NCBI RefSeq assembly: GCF_001189245.1
Contig: NZ_LFIQ01000039.1
Coordinates: 321,259-376,388 of the forward strand
Reading direction: 5' to 3'
Source: Bradyrhizobium pachyrhizi
Lineage (GTDB): Bacteria > Pseudomonadota > Alphaproteobacteria > Rhizobiales > Xanthobacteraceae
DNA length: 55,130 nt
Program-made: the position numbers and the translations under genes
Notes under the pieces: model-generated
What the model saw: only the letters and a program-made list of their open reading frames with translations
Databases searched by the model: none
Told to the model about the DNA's origin: nothing
Shown here: positions 48,953 through 55,130 of the stretch, one piece after another
How positions within the stretch are numbered: position 1 is the first letter of the stretch
Layout: every line of letters starts with the position of its first letter

Positions 48953-49200
48953 CATGCTGCGGATTTGCTGCAGCGACGTGCAGCATAAAAGGAGCGGCCC
49001 ACCGCACTGGCGTTTTCATTTAACTATCTGAATTTATTTATATTTATATCGTAGCCTTGTGATCTAGCTGACGACACCGCAGCAAATTGATGCGCGGCTG
49101 CTGCGGTGAAGTCAGACGATGCTGCATCGCAGCATTTTGCGGTATGGGGCGCGCAATCGGAGCGGCATTGCCTTTCCCGATTTGCTGGAAGAAATAGGCG
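48953..49200. other. rho-mnmE intergenic region with AT-rich core and repeated GCAGC words
   Basis: The word ATGCTGC or its complement GCAGCAT occurs four times (48954-48960, 48980-48986, 49119-49125, 49129-49135), the last two as a perfect dyad. ACCGCAGCA/TGCTGCGGT (49076-49107) forms another. Between them, 49018-49055 is very AT-rich for this genome. No gene is apparent. It may carry the mnmE promoter or be a second origin-associated region. Confidence 0.5.
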
Positions 49201-50526
49201 ATGCATCCGCGTGACCAGACCATCTTCGCGTTATCCTCGGGGCGTCCACCGAGTGCGATTGCCATCGTCAGGCTGTCTGGCCCAATGGCCGAGTCGGTCA
49301 TTGCAGGACTGGCGGGCAAAACACCGGTGCCGCGGCTGGCAACCCGCGCGCTGCTCCACGATTCGAACCATCAACCGATCGACGACGCGGTCGTGCTGTG
49401 GTTTCCAGGCCCGGCCAGTGCCACCGGCGAGGACGTCGCCGAACTTCATGTCCATGGCGGACGCGCGGTGCTGTCGGCGATGTTCGATGCGATCGCGGCA
49501 TTCGACAACGTGCGGCCGGCCGAGCCGGGCGAGTTCACCCGGCGGGCCTTCGAGAACGGCAAGCTCGACCTGACCGAGGCCGAGGGCCTGGACGATCTGA
49601 TCCACGCCGACACTGACCGGCAGCGGCGCCAGGCGCTGCGCCAGCTGAAGGGGCTGCTCGGCGACCGGGCGCGGGACTGGCGCGAGCGAATCATCGCGGC
49701 GTCGGCGCTGATCGAGGCCGGCATCGATTTCTCCGACGAAGGCGATGTGCCGGCCGAGCTGATCGCACCGGCGCTCGATAAGATCCGGGCGCTGCATGAG
49801 GAGATCAAGCAAGTCCTTGCAGGGCAGGGGCAAAGCGAGCGGCTGCGCGACGGCCTCGTGGTCGCGATCGCCGGTCCGCCGAATGTAGGCAAATCGACCC
49901 TGATCAATCAGCTCGCCAAGCGCGAGGTCGCGATCGTCTCGCCGCATGCCGGCACGACCCGCGATGTGATCGAGGTGCAGCTCGATCTCGACGGCTATCC
50001 AGTGACGATCATCGACACCGCCGGGATTCGCGAGACCGACGACCCGGTCGAGCAGGAGGGCGTCCGCCGCGCCCGCGCCCGCGCCGCCGAGGCCGACCTG
50101 GTGCTGTGGCTGGCCGACAGCGGCAATGCAAAGACGGGACATGGCGGCACGACGCCGACCTGGCTGGTGCGGAACAAGATCGACCTTGTCAGGACCACGG
50201 CGGGTGAGGGCGGCAGTTACCCTGAATTCAGGATCTCGGCTGCTCGCGGCGACGGGTTGTCAGAGCTCATCGCGGCGTTGGTCGGGTTCGCTCAGGACTA
50301 TTTTGGAACCAGCGAAGGCGGCTTGATCAGTCGGATGCGGCAGCGCGGTTTGCTGCAGGAGACCATCGAATCTCTCCAGCGCAGCATCGACGTGGTCGGG
50401 CAGGGCGAAGAACTGGCGGCGGAGGAACTCCGCCGGGCCGCCTACTCACTCGGTCGCCTGCTCGGCCGGGTGGACGTTGAAGACATCCTCGATGTCATCT
50501 TCCGCGAATTCTGCGTCGGGAAGTAG
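49201..50526 (+). CDS. mnmE: tRNA modification GTPase MnmE (TrmE)
   Basis: A 441-residue GTPase that works with MnmG to build 5-(carboxymethyl)aminomethyl at the wobble uridine of several tRNAs. The N-terminal folate-binding domain (residues 1-118) is followed by helices and an inserted G domain. That domain has G1 [10 protein letters not shown] (near 223), G2 GTTRD (near 255), G3 DTAG, and G4 NKID (near 326). The C-terminal active-site motif FCVGK ends the protein. It is followed, after three parS palindromes, by its partner gene mnmG. Confidence 0.97.
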   Translation: MHPRDQTIFALSSGRPPSAIAIVRLSGPMAESVIAGLAGKTPVPRLATRALLHDSNHQPIDDAVVLWFPGPASATGEDVAELHVHGGRAVLSAMFDAIAAFDNVRPAEPGEFTRRAFENGKLDLTEAEGLDDLIHADTDRQRRQALRQLKGLLGDRARDWRERIIAASALIEAGIDFSDEGDVPAELIAPALDKIRALHEEIKQVLAGQGQSERLRDGLVVAIAGPPNVGKSTLINQLAKREVAIVSPHAGTTRDVIEVQLDLDGYPVTIIDTAGIRETDDPVEQEGVRRARARAAEADLVLWLADSGNAKTGHGGTTPTWLVRNKIDLVRTTAGEGGSYPEFRISAARGDGLSELIAALVGFAQDYFGTSEGGLISRMRQRGLLQETIESLQRSIDVVGQGEELAAEELRRAAYSLGRLLGRVDVEDILDVIFREFCVGK

Positions 50527-50538
50527 CAGGCGCCCATC

Positions 50539-50554
50539 TGTTTCACGTGAAACA
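50539..50554. other. parS site 1
   Basis: A perfect 16-base palindrome TGTTTCACGTGAAACA, the consensus ParB-binding centromere site. It lies 13 bases after the mnmE stop codon and is the first of three sites in the mnmE-mnmG gap. Confidence 0.95.
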
Positions 50555-50585
50555 TGGTTTCGATCCGGTTAAGGAACCCTCGCCC

Positions 50586-50601
50586 TGTTTCACGTGAAAC
50601 A
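50586..50601. other. parS site 2
   Basis: A perfect TGTTTCACGTGAAACA palindrome, 47 bases from site 1 start to start, in the mnmE-mnmG gap. Confidence 0.95.
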
Positions 50602-50622
50602 ATTGCCGGTCAGAAGGCGCAC

Positions 50623-50638
50623 TGTTTCACGTGAAACA
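50623..50638. other. parS site 3
   Basis: A perfect TGTTTCACGTGAAACA palindrome, 37 bases from site 2 and 84 bases from site 1, so sites 1 and 3 should lie on the same face of the helix. A short dispersed repeat starts 11 bases later. Confidence 0.95.
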
Positions 50639-50648
50639 GCTCCGTCTA

Positions 50649-50676
50649 TCATTGCGAGCGACGCGAAGCAGTCCAT
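50649..50676. repeat. Single-arm copy of dispersed repeat, family D
   Basis: TCATTGCGAGCGACGCGAAG followed by CAGTCCAT matches the left arm of the repeat at 52671-52755 with a small deletion. The complementary right arm is missing here. It lies just after parS site 3. Confidence 0.7.
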
Positions 50677-50758
50677 ATTTGCCTCGGGTTTCGGTCTCAA
50701 AGCGGCAATCCCAACTTCGTTCTTCCGGCTTTCATGACTCCACGATAGAAGTCCCGCC

Positions 50759-52642
50759 ATGATTTCCAGGGCAGACTCATTTGACGTCATCGTCATCGGC
50801 GGCGGCCATGCCGGCTGCGAGGCCGCGAGCGCTTCTGCCCGGATGGGCGCAAAGACCGCGCTGGTGACCCATCGTTTCGCGACCATCGGCGCGATGTCCT
50901 GCAATCCCGCCATCGGCGGGCTCGGCAAGGGCCATCTGGTCCGCGAAGTCGACGCGCTGGACGGTCTGATGGGCCGCGTGGCCGACGCCGGCGGCATTCA
51001 GTTTCGCATGCTCAATCGCCGGAAGGGTCCGGCGGTCCGCGGCCCCCGGGCCCAGGCTGACCGCAAGCTCTACGCCGCGGCGATGCAGGCGGCGATCACC
51101 GAGACCGCGAACCTCAGCGTCATCGAAGGCGAGGCGGATGAACTGGGCGTCGTCGATGGTCGCGTGACCGGCATTTGCCTGGGCGATGGCCGTCAGCTGT
51201 CGGCGGGGGCGGTTGTCATTACGACCGGCACCTTCCTGCGTGGCCTGATTCATCTCGGCGAGAGGAACTGGCCGGCGGGCCGGGCCGGCGAGGCGCCCGC
51301 CATGGGCCTGTCTGCCTCGTTCGAGCGGGCAGGGTTTGTGCTCGGGCGGCTCAAGACCGGGACACCGCCGCGCCTCGATGGCACCACGATCGACTGGTCG
51401 GCGGTTGAAATGCAGCCCGGAGACGAGCCTCCAGAGCCGTTTTCGGTCATGACTGACCGGATTACGACCCCGCAGATCCAGTGCGGCATCACCCGGACCA
51501 CGCCGGCGACCCATGAGGTGATCCGGGCCAATGTGCATCGCTCGCCGATGTATTCCGGCCAGATCAAGAGCTCTGGACCGCGCTATTGCCCCTCGATCGA
51601 GGACAAGATCGTCCGCTTCGGCGACCGCGACGGCCATCAGATCTTCCTGGAGCCGGAAGGGCTCGACGACACCACGGTCTATCCGAACGGCATCTCGACC
51701 TCGCTGCCGGAAGAGGTCCAGCTTGCGATCCTCGCCAGCATTCCAGGCCTCGAGCGGGTGAAGATGGTCCGGCCGGGCTATGCGATCGAATACGATCACG
51801 TCGACCCGCGCGAGCTCGATCCGACCCTGCAGACCAAGCGTCTGCGCGGGCTTTTCCTGGCCGGCCAGATCAATGGCACCACGGGCTATGAGGAGGCCGC
51901 GGGGCAGGGTGTTGTCGCCGGACTCAATGCCGCGCTCGCTGCCGGCGGTGCCGATCCGATCGTGTTCGACCGCGCCGACGGCTATCTCGGCGTGATGATC
52001 GACGATCTCGTGACCCGTGGGATCACCGAGCCGTATCGCATGTTCACCTCGCGCGCTGAATACCGGCTGACGTTGCGGGCCGACAACGCCGACCAGCGCC
52101 TGACCGACAAGGGCATTGCGCTCGGATGCGTCGGAACGGCGCGCGCCGAGCGCCATCGGACCAAGATGGCGGCGCTGGAGGCGGCCAAGCGGCTGGCGAA
52201 GTCGCTCGCGATCACACCGAATGAAGCCGCTAAGCACGGACTCGCGCTTAATCGCGACGGCAATCGCCGGTCGGCCTTCGAGCTGCTGGCTTACCCCGAG
52301 CTCGAATGGCCCGCAGTCCAAGCGATCTGGCCGGAGTTGTCGGCCATTGACCCCGCGATCGCGGTGCATCTCGAGATCGATGCCAAATACGATGTCTATC
52401 TGAAGCGTCAGGCCGCCGATGTTGACGCTTTCCGGCGTGACGAGGGTCTGGTTCTGACCGACATCGACTATGCCGATGTCCCCGGTCTTTCGAACGAAGC
52501 GCGCGCCAAGTTGCAGAAGGCGCAGCCGCGGACGGTCGGGCAGGCGGGTCGGATTGACGGCATGACGCCGGCGGCGCTGGGTATTCTGGCGGCCTATCTC
52601 CGGCGTGAGGCGCGAGGGAAGACTGCGAAGGCCTCTGCCTAA
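50759..52642 (+). CDS. mnmG: tRNA uridine-5-carboxymethylaminomethyl modification enzyme MnmG (GidA)
   Basis: A 627-residue FAD- and NADH-using partner of MnmE in wobble-uridine modification. The N-terminal FAD-binding Rossmann motif [14 protein letters not shown] is at residues 10-23. The signatures [23 protein letters not shown] (near 44) and [16 protein letters not shown] (near 370) are present. A C-terminal helical domain binds tRNA and MnmE. It is flanked by parS sites on both sides (50539-50638 and 52643-52658). Confidence 0.98.
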   Translation: MISRADSFDVIVIGGGHAGCEAASASARMGAKTALVTHRFATIGAMSCNPAIGGLGKGHLVREVDALDGLMGRVADAGGIQFRMLNRRKGPAVRGPRAQADRKLYAAAMQAAITETANLSVIEGEADELGVVDGRVTGICLGDGRQLSAGAVVITTGTFLRGLIHLGERNWPAGRAGEAPAMGLSASFERAGFVLGRLKTGTPPRLDGTTIDWSAVEMQPGDEPPEPFSVMTDRITTPQIQCGITRTTPATHEVIRANVHRSPMYSGQIKSSGPRYCPSIEDKIVRFGDRDGHQIFLEPEGLDDTTVYPNGISTSLPEEVQLAILASIPGLERVKMVRPGYAIEYDHVDPRELDPTLQTKRLRGLFLAGQINGTTGYEEAAGQGVVAGLNAALAAGGADPIVFDRADGYLGVMIDDLVTRGITEPYRMFTSRAEYRLTLRADNADQRLTDKGIALGCVGTARAERHRTKMAALEAAKRLAKSLAITPNEAAKHGLALNRDGNRRSAFELLAYPELEWPAVQAIWPELSAIDPAIAVHLEIDAKYDVYLKRQAADVDAFRRDEGLVLTDIDYADVPGLSNEARAKLQKAQPRTVGQAGRIDGMTPAALGILAAYLRREARGKTAKASA

Positions 52643-52658
52643 CGTTTCACGTGAAACG
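52643..52658. other. parS site 4 (variant outer bases)
   Basis: CGTTTCACGTGAAACG: the 14-base core GTTTCACGTGAAAC is perfect, but the outer pair is C/G instead of T/A. It directly abuts the mnmG stop codon. Confidence 0.9.
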
Positions 52659-52670
52659 GGAGGCGGTCCA

Positions 52671-52755
52671 TCATTGCGAGGAGCGGAAGCGACGAAGCAA
52701 TCCATCGCTTCCTCAGGTGGCACTATGGATTGCTTCGCTTCGCTCGCAGTGACGA
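52671..52755. repeat. Palindromic dispersed repeat, family D
   Basis: CGAAGCAATCCAT (52693-52705) and ATGGATTGCTTCG (52725-52737) are perfect complements, flanked by TCATTGCGAG and CTCGCAGTGACGA. It lies between parS site 4 and the rsmG start. Confidence 0.85.
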
Positions 52756-52776
52756 GCTCGATCGGCATTCCAGAGA

Positions 52777-53442
52777 ATGGCTTCAATTTCGCAATCCGCC
52801 GAACTCAGCATCTCCACCAAGGACAAGGCCGCGGCGCTCGCGCTAACGCCTGTTTCACGTGAAACAGAGGCGCGGCTCGACCGCTACGTCGCCCTCCTCC
52901 TGGCGTGGCAGGCCAAGACCAATCTCGTCGCGCCATCGACGCTGCCGACCCTCTGGACCCGCCACGTCTCCGATTCGCTGCAGCTCCTGAGTCTGGTGCC
53001 GACGGCGAAGTCGTGGGTTGATCTCGGCAGCGGCGGCGGCTTCCCCGGTGTCGTGCTGGCCTGCGCGCTGGCCGAGACCCCGGGCGCGTCGATTCATTTG
53101 GTTGAGCGAATCGCCAAGAAGGCGGCATTCTTGCGCGAGGCGATACGGGTGACGGCGTCCCCGGGGACGGTGCATCTGGCTGATATCGGGGATACTGTGG
53201 ATAGAATCCCGGGGATCATCGATTGCGTCACCGCGCGGGCGCTGGCTCCGTTACATCAACTCATCGGCTTTGCGGAGCCGTGGGTCAAAAACGGCGCCAA
53301 GGCGCTGTTTTTGAAGGGTCAAGATGTAGAGGCCGAATTGACCGAGGCCACTAAATATTGGATTATTGAGCCAAAGCTACACGCCAGCCGGACCGGCGGA
53401 CAGGGCTGGATCGTCGAACTCGGGTCAATCGAGCGGCGCTAG
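52777..53442 (+). CDS. rsmG: 16S rRNA (guanine527-N7)-methyltransferase RsmG (GidB)
   Basis: A 221-residue SAM methyltransferase acting on G527 of 16S rRNA; its loss gives low-level streptomycin resistance in many bacteria. The SAM motif WVDLGSGGGFPGVVLA is near residue 69, preceded by NLVAPSTLPTLWTRHVSDSLQL (near 49). Residues 26-30 (VSRET) are encoded by a perfect parS palindrome. It lies between mnmG and parA, the standard order, with 31 bases to the parA start. Confidence 0.97.
   Translation: MASISQSAELSISTKDKAAALALTPVSRETEARLDRYVALLLAWQAKTNLVAPSTLPTLWTRHVSDSLQLLSLVPTAKSWVDLGSGGGFPGVVLACALAETPGASIHLVERIAKKAAFLREAIRVTASPGTVHLADIGDTVDRIPGIIDCVTARALAPLHQLIGFAEPWVKNGAKALFLKGQDVEAELTEATKYWIIEPKLHASRTGGQGWIVELGSIERR
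52851..52866. other. parS site 5, inside rsmG
   Basis: A perfect TGTTTCACGTGAAACA palindrome within the rsmG coding sequence, read there as Val-Ser-Arg-Glu-Thr. It is the most parA-proximal site in the window. Confidence 0.95.
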
Positions 53443-53473
53443 GGGACTCCGCGAGAGCAAATGGTATTTTGGT

Positions 53474-54325
53474 ATGACTGTGATGGACGAGGTTTATCAA
53501 GAGGATAAGGCGTCCCAGCCGCCTGGCCATCCGCGCATCCTGTCGCTCGCCAACCAGAAGGGCGGCGTCGGCAAGACCACCACAGCGATCAATCTTGGGA
53601 CTGCACTCGCTGCGATTGGTGAGCGTGTCCTGATCGTCGATCTCGATCCGCAGGGCAACGCCTCGACCGGCCTCGGCATCGATCGCCGCAACCGCAGCTG
53701 CTCGACCTACGACGTCCTGATCGGCGAGGCGCCGCTGCGCGATGCCGTGGTCGCGACCGCGGTGCCGCGGCTGCATATTGCCGCCTCCACCATGGACCTT
53801 TCCGGCCTCGAGCTCGAGCTCGGCACGACGCCGGGCCGCGCGTTCCGGCTGCGCGATGCGATCGCGGGATTGAACAACAACGTCTCGCCGGAAGCCGACT
53901 ACACCTATGTGCTGATCGACTGCCCGCCCTCGCTCAATTTGCTCACGGTGAATGCGATGGCGGCGTCGGACGCGATCCTGGTGCCGCTGCAATGCGAGTT
54001 CTTCGCGCTCGAAGGTCTGTCGCAATTGCTGCAGACCGTGGAGCAGGTGCGCTCGACGCTTAATCCGAACCTGTCGATCCACGGCATCGTGCTGACCATG
54101 TTCGACTCGCGCAACAACCTCTCCAACCAGGTCGTTGCCGACGTGCGCCAGTTCATGGGCGACAAGGTCTACGACACCATGATCCCGCGCAACGTGCGCA
54201 TCTCCGAGGCGCCGTCCTACGGCAAGCCGGTCCTGGTCTACGACCTCAAATGCGCCGGCAGCGATGCGTATCTCAAGCTCGCCACCGAAGTGATCCAGCG
54301 CGAGCGCGAGCTGCGCACGCATTGA
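53474..54325 (+). CDS. parA: Chromosome partitioning ATPase ParA (Soj)
   Basis: A 283-residue deviant Walker ATPase that binds nucleoid DNA as an ATP dimer and moves ParB-parS complexes. The deviant Walker A NQKGGVGKTTTAINLG is near residue 27, LIVDLDPQGNASTGLG is near 54, and IDCPPSLNLLTVNA is near 148. I chose the ATG at 53474; the frame opens upstream at 53366 inside rsmG, and an ATG at 53483 is also possible. It is upstream of parB, separated by a family B palindromic repeat. Confidence 0.97.
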   Translation: MTVMDEVYQEDKASQPPGHPRILSLANQKGGVGKTTTAINLGTALAAIGERVLIVDLDPQGNASTGLGIDRRNRSCSTYDVLIGEAPLRDAVVATAVPRLHIAASTMDLSGLELELGTTPGRAFRLRDAIAGLNNNVSPEADYTYVLIDCPPSLNLLTVNAMAASDAILVPLQCEFFALEGLSQLLQTVEQVRSTLNPNLSIHGIVLTMFDSRNNLSNQVVADVRQFMGDKVYDTMIPRNVRISEAPSYGKPVLVYDLKCAGSDAYLKLATEVIQRERELRTH

Positions 54326-54330
54326 TGTTG

Positions 54331-54412
54331 CGTAGGATGGGTAGAGCGAAGCGAAACCCATCACTCTCATTGCGAGCCGCGATGGGTTTCGCTTCGCTCT
54401 ACCCATCCTACG
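54331..54412. repeat. Palindromic dispersed repeat, family B, copy 2 (between parA and parB)
   Basis: Arms at 54331-54362 and 54381-54412 are full reverse complements with core GATGGGTTTCGCTTCGC and ends CGTAGGATGGGTAG. The element starts 5 bases after the parA stop and ends 57 bases before the parB start. It matches the repeat at 955-1039 except for the ends and loop. Confidence 0.9.
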
Positions 54413-54469
54413 TTTCTTCTGAAATTCAAGTCCGGAGTACTGCGTGTGAATCCAAGGGAGCTCGCAACA

Positions 54470-55130
54470 ATGGCCGATGAAGCGCGTTCGCGACTGGGGC
54501 GCGGGCTGGCAAGCCTGATCGGAGATGTCGGCGGCGAGGCGGCCGCGCATGTCGAGCGGCCGCGCAACCAGCGCAAGGTGCCGATCGAATTCCTCAAGGC
54601 CAACCCGCGCAACCCGCGGCGCACCTTCGCCGACACCGAGCTCGGCGAGCTTGCCGATTCGATCAGGCAGCGCGGCGTGATCCAGCCGATCGTGGTGCGT
54701 GCGATCAAGGGCACGCAGGACCGCTACGAGATCATCGCCGGCGAGCGCCGCTGGCGCGCCTCGCAACTCGCCGGCCTGCACGAAGTGCCGATCGTGCCGG
54801 TCGAGGTCTCTGATTCCGACGCGCTCGAGATCATGATCATCGAGAACGTCCAGCGCGAAGACCTCAATGCGATGGAAGAGGCGCAGGGCTATCACGCGCT
54901 CGCCGACGAGTTCAAACGCAGTCAGGAAGAGATCGCCAAGATCGTCGGCAAGAGCCGCAGCCATGTCGCCAACATGATGCGGCTGACCAAGCTGCCCGCC
55001 GAGGTGCAGGCGCTGATCTCGAAGGGTGATCTCTCCGCCGGCCACGCCCGCGCGCTGATCGGCGTGCCGGATCCGCTCGCTGCAGCGAAGCGCATCGTCG
55101 CCGAAGGCCTCAACGTCCGCCAGGCCGAGG
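54470..55130 (+). CDS. parB: Chromosome partitioning protein ParB (partial, runs off the right edge)
   Basis: The first 220 codons of ParB; the gene continues beyond 55130. The N-terminal RLGRGLASLIG (residues 8-18) is the ParA-contacting motif. The CTP-binding domain follows with NPRNPRRTF (near 45), QRGVIQPIVVR (near 66) and IIAGERRWRASQL (near 87). The helix-turn-helix that reads parS includes SQEEIAKIVGKSRSHVANMMRL (about 147-168). The start at 54470 has AGGGAG upstream. It binds the five parS sites described here and spreads by CTP switching (family knowledge). Confidence 0.96.
   Translation, partial: MADEARSRLGRGLASLIGDVGGEAAAHVERPRNQRKVPIEFLKANPRNPRRTFADTELGELADSIRQRGVIQPIVVRAIKGTQDRYEIIAGERRWRASQLAGLHEVPIVPVEVSDSDALEIMIIENVQREDLNAMEEAQGYHALADEFKRSQEEIAKIVGKSRSHVANMMRLTKLPAEVQALISKGDLSAGHARALIGVPDPLAAAKRIVAEGLNVRQAE

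Noticed and set aside
50777..52786. Open frame of 669 codons on the minus strand opposite mnmG
   Set aside because: Antisense shadow of mnmG with no domain-like sequence and no ribosome site.

Overview
The window is a GC-rich, gene-dense chromosomal segment of an alphaproteobacterium of the Bradyrhizobium/Rhodopseudomonas group, most likely a Bradyrhizobium. The evidence is a set of conserved gene neighbourhoods: dnaK-dnaJ-pmtA, hrcA-grpE, hisB-hisH-hisA-hisF-hisE-coaA opposite hslVU, secB opposite timA-mltA-smr, dnaQ-coaE-maf-PPSR, and rho-mnmE-mnmG-rsmG-parA-parB. A fegAB-like ferric siderophore uptake pair and dispersed palindromic repeats that I recall as typical of bradyrhizobia agree with this. 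I see no rRNA, tRNA, CRISPR, phage or transposase gene. About 55 protein genes are supported.

Layout. 1-8140: an Ada-like DNA-repair gene, then a long minus-strand run dnaK, dnaJ, pmtA, FMN reductase, pyrF, DUF1330, dapB, gpmA. 8141-11858: four plus-strand accessory genes (secreted hypothetical protein, Tat-type nicotinamidase, AraC regulator, VOC protein). 11859-20322: grpE and hrcA, then rph, rdgB, hemW, a lipoprotein, rsmI, yraN, gshB. 20510-30147: an exported metallo-hydrolase, fegB/fegA-like iron uptake genes, comM, a hypothetical protein and a hybrid histidine kinase. 30315-35149: coaA and the his operon on the minus strand. 35394-38395: hslV and hslU, separated by two genes. 38553-43482: a polytopic membrane protein, smr, mltA, timA and secB. 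43628-46487: dnaQ, coaE, maf and PPSR on the minus strand. 46934 to the right edge: hemJ, rho, mnmE, mnmG, rsmG, parA and partial parB on the plus strand.

The most notable part is the right end. Transcription diverges at 46488-46933, between the PPSR gene (RP001/Y02793 homologue) and hemJ-rho, the position where the origin lies in Caulobacter, Rickettsia and Sinorhizobium. The gap holds an AT-rich stretch and several DnaA-box-like 9-mers, so I propose it as oriC. Four to six kb away are five parS palindromes (50539-52866), one of them inside the rsmG coding sequence, next to parA and parB. Together these form the chromosome's origin-segregation locus.

Regulatory and repeat features include a probable RpoH promoter before dnaK, a possible one before hslV, a promoter plus terminator-like hairpin in the rho leader, an intrinsic terminator after rho, an iron-operator-like dyad upstream of fegA, and several families of palindromic repeats. 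These repeats occupy most of the gaps between convergent genes and two gaps inside the his operon.
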